NCBI GenBank assembly: GCA_949841365.1
Contig: CATKZI010000007.1
Span: forward strand, 1 to 64,000
Direction of reading: 5' to 3'
DNA from: an uncultured Candidatus Melainabacteria bacterium
GTDB taxonomy: Bacteria > Cyanobacteriota > Vampirovibrionia > Gastranaerophilales > Gastranaerophilaceae
Length of the DNA: 64,000 nucleotides
The notes beneath the pieces were generated by a model that worked only from the letters and a program-made list of their open reading frames with translations, had not been told where the DNA came from and did not search any database. Positions 35,723 through 45,579 of this stretch are shown here, one piece after another. The translations under genes and the position numbers were made by a program. Position 1 is the stretch's first letter; the number at the start of each line of letters is the position of its first letter.

Positions 35723-36373
35723 ATGAGCGGAAAAGATAGAATACCGTTAAATAATATTACGAGAAGGACAGCCAGACCTGAGCCTGCTGTCAGTACTGCA
35801 TATCGAAAAATTCCGCCTGTTATTATAGCGCCGTTTCCTAAAAAGAGTAGTAACAGGTCTAATGGAGCAGCATCTAATTTAGGTTGTATACCGCTTACAG
35901 ATCGAAGCAGAAATGGTGTGGTTAAAAAAAGATTGAATATTAATAGTAATTATGAATGTGAAGTACTTGCTTGCAGTCACAGTAACTTTAATAAAGTTCA
36001 GCCAGAGCTAGTCAGCTCTTTAAAATATATGTTACAAGCAGCAGAAGAACAAGGCTGTACACTTTTAATAAGTGATGTAACAAGAACAATTAAAACGCAA
36101 GAAAATTGCCGCAATAAAAAGGGTGCTATAGTAGCTAAAGGTGGAGAATCTGCACACAACTACGGAGCTGCAGTCGATATTGTTTTGTATAAAAATGGCA
36201 AAGTTGTAAATTTTGAATCTGATGAATATAAAAATTTTGCTCAAAGAGTATTAAGATTGAGCGGTAATAAACTTGAATGGGGTGGAGAATGGTCGAAAAA
36301 AGGTGAAAAACACCATTTTGAACTTCGTAATTGGGAAGCTTCCTATAAAAATAGTTTTAATTGTGTCGGTTAA
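35723..36373 (+). CDS. M15-family peptidase (VanY/endolysin-like), no signal peptide
   Basis: 216 residues. The C-terminal domain has the M15 zinc motifs SAHNYGAAVDI near 146 and the EWGGEW...KHHFEL end near 195-207. Members cleave D-Ala-D-Ala or L-Ala-D-Glu bonds in peptidoglycan peptides. The N-terminal ~70 residues are basic, Pro/Ser/Asn-rich and disordered-looking, with no Sec signal or membrane anchor, so how it would reach the wall is unclear. ATG 35723 follows GAGAGAG. A second M15 gene follows 74 bases downstream with a different N-terminus. Confidence 0.85.
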   Translation: MSGKDRIPLNNITRRTARPEPAVSTAYRKIPPVIIAPFPKKSSNRSNGAASNLGCIPLTDRSRNGVVKKRLNINSNYECEVLACSHSNFNKVQPELVSSLKYMLQAAEEQGCTLLISDVTRTIKTQENCRNKKGAIVAKGGESAHNYGAAVDIVLYKNGKVVNFESDEYKNFAQRVLRLSGNKLEWGGEWSKKGEKHHFELRNWEASYKNSFNCVG

Positions 36374-36447
36374 TATTCTATGTAAATGTTTGTAACAAAT
36401 AGGCAATTATTGAATTAATATATACTTTATATAAATAAGGGGATATT

Positions 36448-37227
36448 ATGGGATATTGCATGCCGATTATGAATTTTAATTTTATGCAGCCGATGCCGTT
36501 TTTCGGTTTTAATTTCATGTCGCAAATGCCCATGATGCCATCTTTATTCGGTATGTTTAATCCGATGCCGTTTAACTTTAATGTCAATCCATGGGCTATG
36601 ATGGGCTGGCAGCCTTCTTATAATTATGTACCTTCTGTACCTAATTTCAGCATGTTTAATCAACCTGCTAATTTATTCAGTGCACAACCTGTTAATTATT
36701 TTAATAATTGTAATTTCTATTCTGTGGCAGGAAATAATAATAAAACAAAAATTAATTCTGATAATACAACAGTTAAAACTAATACAATTTCCAATAATAC
36801 ATCTCCTCTTAATTTATCTGATTCAGAATTGACGGCTTATGGGTTTGATACTGCAGAAAAACGTACAGGTTTCAGACAGTTAAAACCCCAAATGCAAAGA
36901 GCAGTTATTGAATTAAGTGATTATGCTAAATCTCAAGGTATTAAAATTACTTATGGTTCAAAAAGAAGTATTTTCAGGACAAGAGCAGAACAGGAAGCTA
37001 TCTATAGAAGTGCCCGCCCCGGTTATGCTGCAAAGCCCGGAAGTTCAAGACACGAAAGCGGTGAAGCTGTTGATATTACAATACCGGGTGCTAATAAAAA
37101 CAGTAAAAATGACCCGCAATATAGAAAATTAGCCGAAAAATGGCAAAGTATGGGTTACACTTGGGGTGGCAATTGGAACCATTGTGAACCGTGGCATTTT
37201 GATTTACGTCCGAAAAGCGGATGTTAA
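36448..37227 (+). CDS. M15-family peptidase with Met/Phe/Pro/Asn-rich N-terminus
   Basis: 259 residues. The C-terminal half is an M15 D,D-peptidase: SSRHESGEAVDI near 200 and TWGGNWNHCEPWHFDL near 236-252, with KRSIFRTRAEQE between. The first ~85 residues are an unusual Met/Phe/Pro/Asn/Trp-rich stretch (MPIMNFNFMQPMPFFGFNF...), then a 45-residue Asn/Thr linker. No signal peptide. AAGGGGATATT precedes the ATG. The N-terminus may associate with membranes or self-assemble; that is speculation. Different from the preceding M15 protein outside the catalytic domain, so this is not a recent tandem duplicate. Confidence 0.85.
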   Translation: MGYCMPIMNFNFMQPMPFFGFNFMSQMPMMPSLFGMFNPMPFNFNVNPWAMMGWQPSYNYVPSVPNFSMFNQPANLFSAQPVNYFNNCNFYSVAGNNNKTKINSDNTTVKTNTISNNTSPLNLSDSELTAYGFDTAEKRTGFRQLKPQMQRAVIELSDYAKSQGIKITYGSKRSIFRTRAEQEAIYRSARPGYAAKPGSSRHESGEAVDITIPGANKNSKNDPQYRKLAEKWQSMGYTWGGNWNHCEPWHFDLRPKSGC

Positions 37228-37230
37228 AAT

Positions 37231-37262
37231 AAAAAAAAGAGGTCTAAATGACCTCTTTTTTA
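37231..37262 (+). terminator. Rho-independent terminator after M15 genes
   Basis: AAAAAAGAGGTC and GACCTCTTTTTT pair around a short TAAAT loop, with T run. Confidence 0.88.
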
Positions 37263-37338
37263 TGGTGGGCGTTAGAAGACTCGAACTTCTGACATCCTCC
37301 TTGTAAGGGAGGCGCTCTACCAACTGAGCTAAACGCCC
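37263..37338 (-). tRNA. tRNA-Val (anticodon TAC)
   Basis: On the minus strand the cloverleaf folds fully: acceptor GGGCGTT/AACGCCC, D-arm GCTC-loop-GAGC, anticodon stem CCTCC/GGAGG with loop CTTACAA (anticodon TAC), T-arm AGAAG-TTCGAGT-CTTCT. The 3' CCA is encoded. It lies alone between two protein genes. Confidence 0.97.
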
Positions 37339-37437
37339 TCAGCAAAATTAATCATATACAAAACAAAATTTAATGTCAACAGTTTCTTTGAACTTTTTTT
37401 TATTATTTTCGTTATAATTTATGTAAGGAGGTTAATT

Positions 37438-38082
37438 ATGAAAAAATTTCTTTTATTACAAATGGTTTTATGTCTTGCCTGCCCTGCTTTTGCGGTTCAG
37501 TATACTATTAAAGGATATAATACAAGGCCTTCTGTAAGACAGGCTGATTCAGAAATTTTGCGTGAGTTTTTAAACGGTGCTTCTATTGCATCGGGCAGAA
37601 TGTATCTGTCACCTTCAATCAGAACTTTAAATCCTGCACTTTCATATTTAGATCCTTATATTGTAAGTATTGAGGGTAAAAATTATATTCTTGTAAAAGA
37701 CTGCAAGGATGGTAAGTGGTCTGTTGAGAATATTCTCGGGTATGATGATTCAAGAGGTAATTTGTTTGGAGCTTTGAAAAAACTTGAAAGTGACGGAGAT
37801 GTATCAAAAATTACTATTGACGAATTGAAAAAAGCGGGAATAAGATTTGCGCTTCTTAACTCTGACGGGTCTGCAGAACTTGATAACAGAACTCTTGATT
37901 ACAATTTGGATAATGTTTTTTATATAGATATGAAAAATTTAAGAACAGCATTAGGTAACAAGAATCAGGAGGGAACTTTCGGATATTTTTACGTAATTAT
38001 AAATGAAAACGGCAAAAAACGGGCAGTTCCCGGACGCGTGACTTTTGAGGAAAAACAAGAATTACAAAAGTATATTAAATAG
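37438..38082 (+). CDS. Exported protein, 214 aa, unknown function
   Basis: A signal peptide (MKKFLLLQMVLCLACPAFA) leads a ~195-residue mature protein without cysteines beyond one KDCKDG. A stretch LLNSDGSAELDNRTLDY near 145 looks like a single calcium-binding loop (D-x-D-type spacing is incomplete), followed by two beta strands ending in the basic KKRAVPGRVTFEEKQELQKY. AAGGAGGTTAATT is a strong ribosome site. I do not recognise a family. The 3' end overlaps the next minus-strand gene by 8 nt. Probably periplasmic. Confidence 0.7.
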   Translation: MKKFLLLQMVLCLACPAFAVQYTIKGYNTRPSVRQADSEILREFLNGASIASGRMYLSPSIRTLNPALSYLDPYIVSIEGKNYILVKDCKDGKWSVENILGYDDSRGNLFGALKKLESDGDVSKITIDELKKAGIRFALLNSDGSAELDNRTLDYNLDNVFYIDMKNLRTALGNKNQEGTFGYFYVIINENGKKRAVPGRVTFEEKQELQKYIK

Positions 38083-38497
38083 ATTCTTGTGAAGTTTGTT
38101 CTTCAATACGTTTTTCATATTCTTCGCGGGCTTTGACCTTAATTTCATGTTTTGTCCCGTGGTGTACTTCTTCGCGTTTGTAGCGTTGGTCTACCCACCA
38201 TTTGGCAAATTTATATGAAAGGCGTTTTTTATAAGCTTCGGGATCTTCTTTTTTGGATACTTTTGGTTCTGCCATTTTTTTTATTCTGTCGGGACGTTGT
38301 TTTGTAACCTCAACTTCCACAGCAGGCTGGTCAAGAGTTTCCAATGTTTCCAGATTTAATCTGGGTGAAGGCGGAATGTAGCGGTAATCTGTGAAATCCG
38401 CTTCGTTAACGGCATAGCTTTCGGGGCTTACATAATTATCAAATGCAAAAGCCTGCGGTGTAATTAATATTAGAGTTAATAGTAAAAATCTTTTCAT
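38075..38497 (-). CDS. Small exported protein, 140 aa
   Basis: ATG 38497 begins a signal peptide (MKRFLLLTLILITPQAFA); an in-frame upstream start would prepend ten odd residues and overlap the PHP gene, and AAAGGAC precedes 38497. The mature protein is highly charged: a Pro-rich region (YRYIPPSPRLNL) then Lys/Glu-rich helices (KYKREEVHHGTKHEIKVKAREEYEKR type) likely to form a coiled coil. No cysteine, no family recognised. It starts 11 bases after the PHP phosphoesterase stop and is probably co-transcribed with it. Confidence 0.65.
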   Translation of the reverse strand: MKRFLLLTLILITPQAFAFDNYVSPESYAVNEADFTDYRYIPPSPRLNLETLETLDQPAVEVEVTKQRPDRIKKMAEPKVSKKEDPEAYKKRLSYKFAKWWVDQRYKREEVHHGTKHEIKVKAREEYEKRIEEQTSQESI

Positions 38498-38508
38498 TTT
38501 GTCCTTTC

Positions 38509-39630
38509 CTAGTAGTGCGGGCAACGGGATGAGATGCTGTTACCGTGGCTGTCCATGCCGCCTGTGGGCAATAGAGCGAAACTCTCTGCGGTTCTGTTGA
38601 TAATCGGGCACCATTCTATAAAATATTTGCCGTCGTATGATTGATAATATTTTTCAAAAAACATTGCTTTTTCTTTGCCGAATTTTTTAAAGTTATTAAA
38701 CAGGTATGTATAAAATTCGGGTGTATATGCTCTTGTTCTTGCCGGATGTGCAATCGACATAACTCCGCTGTTTAATGTTGTTACAAACTCTGCGGTTTCC
38801 TCAAATGATGAAAACGGTTCAAGCATTTTACCGATTGAGGGATGTGATGATGTGTATATGTCTTTTGCTGTTTGAATTTTTTCTAACACTTCTTCGGGTA
38901 TAAGCGGAAGCGAACAGCCTGCGTATAATTCCAACGCTCTTTTGTAGCATATTACAAATGAATCTGTGCCAAACAGATATTTATGTTTAAAAAACGGTTT
39001 TTCATAAGTGAAATCTGCATTTGGAAAAAAGTGATTTAAAAGAATTTTTCCGCATGTATATTTTTTCATAGGATGAGCAACTTCATCCTGACCTTTTAAA
39101 ATCATAGGATGGCATAAAGAAGCTTCTTCAAGTGTGAAATTATATTCGGGAAGCGCTTCATTAAGTCTTTTAATTGTATCTTTTGCAAGTTGTAATTTAA
39201 GCTCGCGTTTTTTATCAAGAAATTCATTTAGTTTTTTATCATTCGGATCTATACCGTAAACAAGCAAATGTATCGGCAATGGTTTGGGCTGTTTGGGAAA
39301 ATTAATTGCAACGGTTGAAATCTCAACTCCGAGTGCCAAATCCACGTTATCAGGACATATTTCAAGAGCCTTTTTGCAGCCATCAATTGTGTCATGGTCT
39401 GTGATTGCGACAAGTTTATTTTCTGATTTTTCAAGAAGTTCATCAATCGTCATTATCCCGTCAGAATATTCTGTGTGAATGTGTAAATTTGCACAAAAAT
39501 CACCTGACTCAACATATCTGAAATCGTGGCTGTCCATAATTTCAGGGTTTTGTCTTTCGCCTGCTTTATATGAGATTTCTTTTAAACCTTTTACTTTTTC
39601 AATAAAATCTTTTTCACTCAAAATTCCCAT
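38509..39630 (-). CDS. PHP-domain metal-dependent phosphoesterase
   Basis: 373 residues with the PHP metal ligands in order: [12 protein letters not shown] near 48, ITDHDTIDG near 76, GVEIST near 101, HLLVYG, then SIAHPAR near 292 and GGMDSHG near 360. This is the family of histidinol phosphatase and RNase AM/YciV-like 3'-5' phosphatases. An inserted ~100-residue segment between the metal motifs (about 150-260) makes it longer than YciV (about 290), so substrate is uncertain. Cytosolic. It ends 11 bases before a small exported protein. Confidence 0.82.
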   Translation of the reverse strand: MGILSEKDFIEKVKGLKEISYKAGERQNPEIMDSHDFRYVESGDFCANLHIHTEYSDGIMTIDELLEKSENKLVAITDHDTIDGCKKALEICPDNVDLALGVEISTVAINFPKQPKPLPIHLLVYGIDPNDKKLNEFLDKKRELKLQLAKDTIKRLNEALPEYNFTLEEASLCHPMILKGQDEVAHPMKKYTCGKILLNHFFPNADFTYEKPFFKHKYLFGTDSFVICYKRALELYAGCSLPLIPEEVLEKIQTAKDIYTSSHPSIGKMLEPFSSFEETAEFVTTLNSGVMSIAHPARTRAYTPEFYTYLFNNFKKFGKEKAMFFEKYYQSYDGKYFIEWCPIINRTAESFALLPTGGMDSHGNSISSRCPHY

Positions 39631-39701
39631 ACTTTTATTTTACACCAAAATTGAAACAATTTTACACTTCATTCGTCAAGAAATTTAGTGGAGGGATTTA
39701 C

Positions 39702-40658
39702 ATGACAGAGAAGTATTTAGTAGAAGATTTATACAGTGACTTAAAGCAGGATTATAATGAAACGGCAGAATACATTGATGATGATTTGGAAGAACCTAAA
39801 ACTTTTAATTCAATCTCGAATGACGATGATATTTTGCAGATGTATTTGAAAGATATAGGAAAGGTGAAACTTCTTAATTCAAAAGAGGAAAAAGCACTGG
39901 GTAAGCAAATTAAGGAAGGCAGAGCGACAGATGCTGAGATTGCAAAACGAAAACTTGTTCAGGCAAATTTGCGGCTTGTTGTAAGTATTGCCAAAAAATA
40001 TATCGGACAGGGTGTTTTATTTATGGATTTGGTACAGGAAGGCTCTCTGGGGCTTATTAAGGCGGCTGAAAAATTTGATTACTCTAAAAATTTTAAATTT
40101 TCGACTTATGCGACCTGGTGGATTAAGCAGACTATTATAAGGGCAATTTCTAACAATTCGCGTACAATAAGGATTCCTGTTCACATGACGGATAAAATCA
40201 GAAAGTACAAAAGGGCTTATACGACATTGTCGTTTGAACTCGGCAGAGAACCTACAGATATAGAAGTTGCACAAAGGCTTGAAATAACGCCTAAACAGCT
40301 TTTGACAATAAAAAAGTCAATCATAAAAGAACCGATAAGCTTGGAAACTCCTGTAACAGAGGATTTGAATGTCGGGGATTATGTAGAGGATAAGTCTTAC
40401 CGCTCGCCTGAGGCACAGACTGGGAATAATGTTTTAAAAGGAAGTGTTGAGGATTTACTTGCATCTTTATCGGAAAGAGAAAGAAAAATTATTAACTGTC
40501 GGTTCGGTATCGGCGGTGAGATGCCGAAAACTCTTGAACAAGTCGGTGAATTAATGGGGTATTCAAAAGAGAGAATTCGCCAACTTGAAGATTCTGCCCT
40601 GACTAAAATAAGAGAGAGAAAAGAGTTACAGCATTTCAGAGATTTTATTGAGGATTGA
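39702..40658 (+). CDS. RNA polymerase sigma-70 factor, RpoD/SigA-like
   Basis: 318 residues. Region 1.2 ([18 protein letters not shown] near 43), region 2 ([38 protein letters not shown]), region 3 (RPVHMTDKI-like [11 protein letters not shown]), region 4 ([37 protein letters not shown]). It lacks the long region 1.1 of many primary sigmas and matches group 1/2 factors of cyanobacteria-related bacteria. ATG 39702 has TGGAGGGA upstream. Whether it is the primary factor or an alternative depends on whether another rpoD exists outside the window. Confidence 0.93.
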   Translation: MTEKYLVEDLYSDLKQDYNETAEYIDDDLEEPKTFNSISNDDDILQMYLKDIGKVKLLNSKEEKALGKQIKEGRATDAEIAKRKLVQANLRLVVSIAKKYIGQGVLFMDLVQEGSLGLIKAAEKFDYSKNFKFSTYATWWIKQTIIRAISNNSRTIRIPVHMTDKIRKYKRAYTTLSFELGREPTDIEVAQRLEITPKQLLTIKKSIIKEPISLETPVTEDLNVGDYVEDKSYRSPEAQTGNNVLKGSVEDLLASLSERERKIINCRFGIGGEMPKTLEQVGELMGYSKERIRQLEDSALTKIRERKELQHFRDFIED

Positions 40659-40684
40659 AGCGCACTTAGTGCGCTTTTTTTTAT
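40657..40684 (+). terminator. Rho-independent terminator after sigma factor gene
   Basis: GAAGCGCAC and GTGCGCTTTT form a GC-rich stem with a TTA loop and eight T. It also overlaps the end of recN on the other strand. Confidence 0.9.
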
Positions 40685-42327
40685 TGCATTATCAATGATT
40701 TTGCAAATTCGACGGATTGTTCGTTGATTTCACCCCCTGCAAGTTCGGCAAGTGCTTTTATGCGGTTATCTCCCGTGAGAACATATACTTCGACTTTTGT
40801 TTCATCGGTTTGAGATTTTCTGACATAAAAGTGCTTGTCTGCTTTTGAGGCAATTATTGCCTGATGGGTGATTAAAATTATCTGATGATATTTTGAAAGT
40901 TCTACAATTTCATCAGCCACGCTTTGAGAGGCTTTGCCTGAAATTCCCGTATCAATTTCGTCAAAGATTACTGTGTTGATGTCGTCGCTCTGGGCAAAAA
41001 TTGATTTTATTGCAAGCATTACGCGGGAAATTTCACCGCCTGATGCAACTTTTGCAAGCGGTTTCAAATCTTCCGAGATATTTGTTGAGATTAAAAATTC
41101 AACATCATCACAGCCGTCAGAACTTAATTCTTTTGGCTGAACGGAAATTTCAAACCTTGCTTTCGGAAGTTCAAGCTTTGCAAGCTTATCTTGAATAAGT
41201 GTTGAAAGAACTTCCGCATAATTTTTTCTCTGTTCTGAAATTTCTGACGCGCGTTTTTCTAAATCTTGTTTGGCATGGGAAATTTTTGCTTCCAATTCAT
41301 CAATATTTTGGGTTGAGAACTCAATTGCGTTAAGCTCTTTTGAAAGATTTTCAAAAGTTTCCATAACTGCTTGAAGTGTTCCGCCGTATTTGCGTTTAAG
41401 TTTATCCAACAAGTATAGGCGTTCTTGAATATCATTGAGCCTTTGAGTGTCATTATCGAGGTTTTGACTGTAATCTCTAAGTTCAGAGCCTGCAGTGCGC
41501 AGGTTTTCTATTGCATCAATAAGATTTTGTTCGAGTTCCTCAAGACTGCTGTCGTATGATACGGCTTTTGAGATGTTTTGTTTAATCTTAGTCAAAGCTT
41601 CCATAATAGAGCCGTCGTCGCCGTTGATTGCCCAGTAAGAACTTCCCGTTAATTCTTTAAGTTTTTCTGCATTTTCAAGAACTTCAAGTTCGCGGTTTAA
41701 ATCCTCGTCTTCAGTTTCTGATGTAATATTTGCACTGTCGATTTCATTAATCTGGAACTGCAAAAATTCCAATTGGCTTTCTGTCATATCGGATGCTGTT
41801 TTTAAGTTTTCAAGCTGTGATAAAAGGTTTTGATATTCTTTGAATTTTTCTTTATATTCCAGAAGTTTATCACCATAGCAGGTGTAATTATCCAGTAAAG
41901 TTATATGATACTTGGGCTGCATAAATGCATAAGTCTGATGTTGCGAGTGAATATCAAGAAAATAATTTTTCAGCTGTTTTATAAATTCTTGATTCACAAG
42001 AGTACCGTTTACGCGTGAACGGACGCCGTTTTGTGTAATCTCTTTTGTTAAAACGATTTCTGAGCCGAAGTTATCAATGCCGTTTTCTTCAAAAAGATGT
42101 GATAAATCATGTTTCGTATTCTCGATTACAAGTTCGATTACGGCTTTTTCTTTATCATGTTTTATTACATCTTTGGAAACTCTCGGTGCAAAAGCTATAT
42201 CAACAGCGTTAATCAGGATACTTTTACCGGCACCTGTTTCACCCGTAATAACGTTCAAACCGTCATGAAAATTAGCGGTTAATTCGTCAATAAGTATGTA
42301 ATCTTTTATCCTCAGCTGTTTTATCAT
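40681..42327 (-). CDS. recN: DNA repair protein RecN
   Basis: 548 residues. N-terminal ATP-binding half with LRIKDYILIDEL and Walker A TGETGAGKSILI near 30, long coiled-coil middle (about 150-370), and C-terminal ABC half with VASGGEISRVMLA near 428, Walker B VIFDEIDTGISG near 455 and the His loop ILITHQ. RecN is an SMC-like protein acting early in double-strand break repair. Start ATG 42327 is preferred to an ATG 18 nt upstream because the family begins just before LxIxDY. Convergent with the sigma-factor gene. Confidence 0.97.
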   Translation of the reverse strand: MIKQLRIKDYILIDELTANFHDGLNVITGETGAGKSILINAVDIAFAPRVSKDVIKHDKEKAVIELVIENTKHDLSHLFEENGIDNFGSEIVLTKEITQNGVRSRVNGTLVNQEFIKQLKNYFLDIHSQHQTYAFMQPKYHITLLDNYTCYGDKLLEYKEKFKEYQNLLSQLENLKTASDMTESQLEFLQFQINEIDSANITSETEDEDLNRELEVLENAEKLKELTGSSYWAINGDDGSIMEALTKIKQNISKAVSYDSSLEELEQNLIDAIENLRTAGSELRDYSQNLDNDTQRLNDIQERLYLLDKLKRKYGGTLQAVMETFENLSKELNAIEFSTQNIDELEAKISHAKQDLEKRASEISEQRKNYAEVLSTLIQDKLAKLELPKARFEISVQPKELSSDGCDDVEFLISTNISEDLKPLAKVASGGEISRVMLAIKSIFAQSDDINTVIFDEIDTGISGKASQSVADEIVELSKYHQIILITHQAIIASKADKHFYVRKSQTDETKVEVYVLTGDNRIKALAELAGGEINEQSVEFAKSLIMQ

Positions 42328-42419
42328 ATCTATAGCATAAAACAAGATTAATTTTTGGGCAATATATATACATTATTTTAACTATTTTATTTTATTATTA
42401 ATTATGTTATTCTAATTAT

Positions 42420-43754
42420 ATGAAAAGCACTAATCAACATTTGAAACCATTATCGTTAAAAGTTAACAAAAATCTTGAAATCGGCGGTTGTGATGTCGTT
42501 GAACTCGCTGAAAAATACGGAACGCCTTTATATGTTTTAGATGAGCATACTATCAGAAGCATTTGCAGAGATTATAAAGAAGCTTTTAAAGCTTATGATA
42601 AAGTAAATATGATGTATGCTTCAAAGGCTCTTTGCACAATGGCAACTTCAAAATTGATTGCGTCGGAAGGTTTTGGGTTTGATGTTGTATCTGCGGGTGA
42701 AATCTATACCGTTTATAAATCTGGCGCGGATATGTCAAAAGTTTTATTTAACGGTAATAATAAATCTTATGATGAGCTTTCTCTTGCAATAGAACTTGGT
42801 GTCGGCAGAATTTCTGCGGATAATTTCTTTGAGCTTGCATTGTTGAATGAAGCTGCAAAAGCTCAAAACAAAACTGTTGATATTTTGTTGAGAATTACTC
42901 CCGGAATTGAATGCCACACTCATGAATATATCCAAACAGGGCATTTGGATTCAAAATTCGGGTTCGATTTAACCCAAATTGATGAAGCTGTTGAATTGAT
43001 TAAAAATGATTATGCAAATTTGAATCTTCACGGGCTTCATGCTCATATAGGTTCGCAAATTTTTGAAACTTCAATCTATGGTGACGAAATTGAAATTCTT
43101 GTAAAAGAGATTGCGCGCCTAAACCGTAAATATTTTTCCGAAACCCAGGTGGCGGGTCAAGCGGCTACGCTTGCTGAAATTAATATCGGTGGTGGTATCG
43201 GTGTTAAATATACAGAAAGCGATTGTCCGCCTTCTGTTTATGATGTTGCGGAAATTATCATAAAAAGACTAAACGAATGTATTGAAAAATATAATATTGA
43301 ACCGCCTGCTTTGTTTATTGAACCCGGCAGAAGTATTATTTCAACAGCGGGTGTAACTTTATACACTGTCGGAAGCTCAAAACAAGTTCCGAACGGCAGA
43401 AAGTATGTTGCAGTTGACGGCGGTATGTCCGATAACGTCAGACCTTCTATGTATCAAGCAGAATACACTGCTCAAGTCGCAAACAAACCCGAAGCTGAAA
43501 ATCTTGAAAAGGTTACAATTGCAGGACGTTTTTGCGAATCCGGCGATATATTGATTAAAGATGTTGAGCTTCCTGAATTGGAAGAAGGCGATATTTTATG
43601 TGTTTATAATACGGGTGCTTATAACTATTCAATGGCATCAAACTACAATCGCGTGCCAAAACCTGCTATGGTACTTGTAAATAATTCAAAATCCTGTATT
43701 ATAGTTAATAGAGAAACTTTGGACGATTTAATTTTACATGATAGGCTGAACTGA
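42420..43754 (+). CDS. lysA: Diaminopimelate decarboxylase
   Basis: 444 residues, PLP-dependent alanine-racemase-fold decarboxylase. The PLP lysine is in MYASKAL near 65, with HAHIGSQ near 214, the Gly-rich GGGIGV near 258, EPGRSI near 302 and the partner-subunit motif CESGD near 364. It forms L-lysine from meso-diaminopimelate, the last step of lysine synthesis, which also implies DAP-type peptidoglycan. Its TGA overlaps the ATG of the c-di-AMP synthase gene (ATGATG context), so the two are co-translated. Confidence 0.96.
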   Translation: MKSTNQHLKPLSLKVNKNLEIGGCDVVELAEKYGTPLYVLDEHTIRSICRDYKEAFKAYDKVNMMYASKALCTMATSKLIASEGFGFDVVSAGEIYTVYKSGADMSKVLFNGNNKSYDELSLAIELGVGRISADNFFELALLNEAAKAQNKTVDILLRITPGIECHTHEYIQTGHLDSKFGFDLTQIDEAVELIKNDYANLNLHGLHAHIGSQIFETSIYGDEIEILVKEIARLNRKYFSETQVAGQAATLAEINIGGGIGVKYTESDCPPSVYDVAEIIIKRLNECIEKYNIEPPALFIEPGRSIISTAGVTLYTVGSSKQVPNGRKYVAVDGGMSDNVRPSMYQAEYTAQVANKPEAENLEKVTIAGRFCESGDILIKDVELPELEEGDILCVYNTGAYNYSMASNYNRVPKPAMVLVNNSKSCIIVNRETLDDLILHDRLN

Positions 43755-44647
43755 TGATAAATGAGATTTTTGCATACTTAACAAATTATATTAGTAATCT
43801 GGAAATGGCTTTTAATTGGTCGGATTTTATCCAGATAGCTTTTCTTACCTGTGTTTTGTTATTTTTCTACAGAAAGTTTATCAAAAATACATCATCCGAA
43901 AAATTTGTAAAAGGGCTTTTAATCCTCATTTGTGTATGGGTTTTCAGTGAAGTTCTTTTAAGAATAAATTTGAATATTATCGGAATGTTCTTGAAAGCTG
44001 TTGTAACTCTGGTTTCACTTAGTTTAATCGTAATATTCCAGCCAGAATTAAGACGCTTTTTAGGATTTCTCGGACAGGCTGATTTCGTAACTAAGGTATT
44101 TAATACTCATAGTGCTAAACCTAAAACAAGAAAAATTGATGTGGTAAAAGAACTTATTGAAAGCGTTAAATATCTTTCAAAATCTCATACAGGCGCGTTG
44201 ATTGTTTTTCAAAGTGATTTGAGCAATACATATTATGATGTTGGCACAAAGCTTAATGCTGATTTGTCAACAGAACTTTTATTGACAATTTTCCACGTAA
44301 ATACTCCGCTTCATGACGGTGCGGTTGTTATTAATGGGGATAAAATTATTTCTGCAGGTGTTTTATTACCGCTTACGGAAGATCCTAAACTAAGTTGGAA
44401 ATACGGAACACGTCACAGAGCCGCAATCGGTATGACCGAAACAAGCGATGCTGCATGTCTTGTAGTTTCCGAAGAAACAGGTGATGTTTCTATTGCTCTT
44501 GACGGTAACCTTAAAAAATACGAAGATTTGGTGACTTTAAAAACCGATTTGGAAAATATTTTAGGACTTAAAGAGCCTGATGATGCTAACAAAAAAACAA
44601 TATTTAAAATAAATAATTTTATGACTATTAAGAAAAGTGCGGAGTAA
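43754..44647 (+). CDS. cdaA: Diadenylate cyclase CdaA
   Basis: 297 residues. Three N-terminal membrane helices (about 23-40, 52-70 and 76-95) precede a DAC domain with LHDGAVVI near 193 and GTRHRAAIG near 225, the DGA and RHR motifs that make c-di-AMP from two ATP. Membrane architecture is that of CdaA rather than DisA. It lies between lysA and a YitT-type gene; no CdaR/GlmM neighbour, unlike Firmicutes. With PgpH further right, it completes a c-di-AMP cycle within this window. Envelope or potassium homeostasis is the usual role. Confidence 0.96.
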   Translation: MINEIFAYLTNYISNLEMAFNWSDFIQIAFLTCVLLFFYRKFIKNTSSEKFVKGLLILICVWVFSEVLLRINLNIIGMFLKAVVTLVSLSLIVIFQPELRRFLGFLGQADFVTKVFNTHSAKPKTRKIDVVKELIESVKYLSKSHTGALIVFQSDLSNTYYDVGTKLNADLSTELLLTIFHVNTPLHDGAVVINGDKIISAGVLLPLTEDPKLSWKYGTRHRAAIGMTETSDAACLVVSEETGDVSIALDGNLKKYEDLVTLKTDLENILGLKEPDDANKKTIFKINNFMTIKKSAE

Positions 44648-44650
44648 ATT

Positions 44651-45526
44651 TTGGAGAGAAAATTAACAAAAAAAGAGTTGTTATTTAATTTTTTGAGAAA
44701 GGTATTTTTTCTCACTCTCGGCCCGTTTATTGCAGCGTTTGCTCTTGAAGTTTTCTTAGTGCCGAATAATATTATTGACGGCGGAATCGTCGGTGTTTCT
44801 ATTATTTTAAGCTACCTTACAAAAATAAATCTGGGTTTGTTGATTTTTGTTATTAATATTCCATTTTTCTTTCTTGCATTTAACAAAATTGGAAAGAAAT
44901 TTGTTATTCAAACATTTTATGCAATCGGTATGCTTTCCTTGGCTGTTAATTTTTTAACGGTTCATCATTTACCGACAACTCATGATTTACTACTGGCAAC
45001 TGTATTCGGCGGAATTGTTCTCGGTACGGGGGTTGGGCTTGTTCTTAAAAATGAGGGTTCGCTTGATGGTACTGAAATTATGTCATTGGTTTTATCTAAA
45101 AAATTCGGGTTTTCTGTCGGCGAATGGATTATGACATTTAATATATTTATCTACGGTGCATCAGGACTTGTGTTCGGTTGGAACAAAGCAATGTATGCGG
45201 TTTTGACATATTTTATTGCATTCAAAGTTATTGATATTGTTCTTGAAGGTTTAAATTCTTCTAAATCAATCCGTATTATAAGCGATAAATCTTATGAAAT
45301 CGGTCAGGAGCTCCTTACAAGTTTGAATATCGGTGTAACCTATCTGAAAGGCGTCGGAGCTTATTCCGGAGCGGAAAAAACAATTGTATTCTGCGTTGTA
45401 TCCCGTCTTGAAATGGCTAAGATGAAAGAAATTATAAAAAATATTGATCCGCATGCATTTATTTCAGTTGTAGATGTACACGAAGCTTACGGCGGTAGAA
45501 CAAAAGGAAGTATTGACAAAATTTAA
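44651..45526 (+). CDS. YitT-family membrane protein (DUF161-DUF2179)
   Basis: 291 residues. Five to six hydrophobic helices in residues ~15-190 (GPFIAAFALEVFLVPNNIIDGG, LLIFVINIPFFFLAF and others) match the YitT/DUF161 pattern. The C-terminal DUF2179 domain is LLTSLNIGVTYLKGVGAYSG near 220 and VDVHEAYGG near the end. The start is TTG 44651 with GGAG six bases upstream; no ATG is available before the first helix. It begins 3 nt after cdaA. The function of the family is not settled. Position suggests envelope homeostasis together with c-di-AMP. Confidence 0.9.
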   Translation: MERKLTKKELLFNFLRKVFFLTLGPFIAAFALEVFLVPNNIIDGGIVGVSIILSYLTKINLGLLIFVINIPFFFLAFNKIGKKFVIQTFYAIGMLSLAVNFLTVHHLPTTHDLLLATVFGGIVLGTGVGLVLKNEGSLDGTEIMSLVLSKKFGFSVGEWIMTFNIFIYGASGLVFGWNKAMYAVLTYFIAFKVIDIVLEGLNSSKSIRIISDKSYEIGQELLTSLNIGVTYLKGVGAYSGAEKTIVFCVVSRLEMAKMKEIIKNIDPHAFISVVDVHEAYGGRTKGSIDKI

Positions 45527-45579
45527 CAATATGGACATAAGTATTTAATTATAGTAAAATTTAGAAAAAGGACGAAAAA

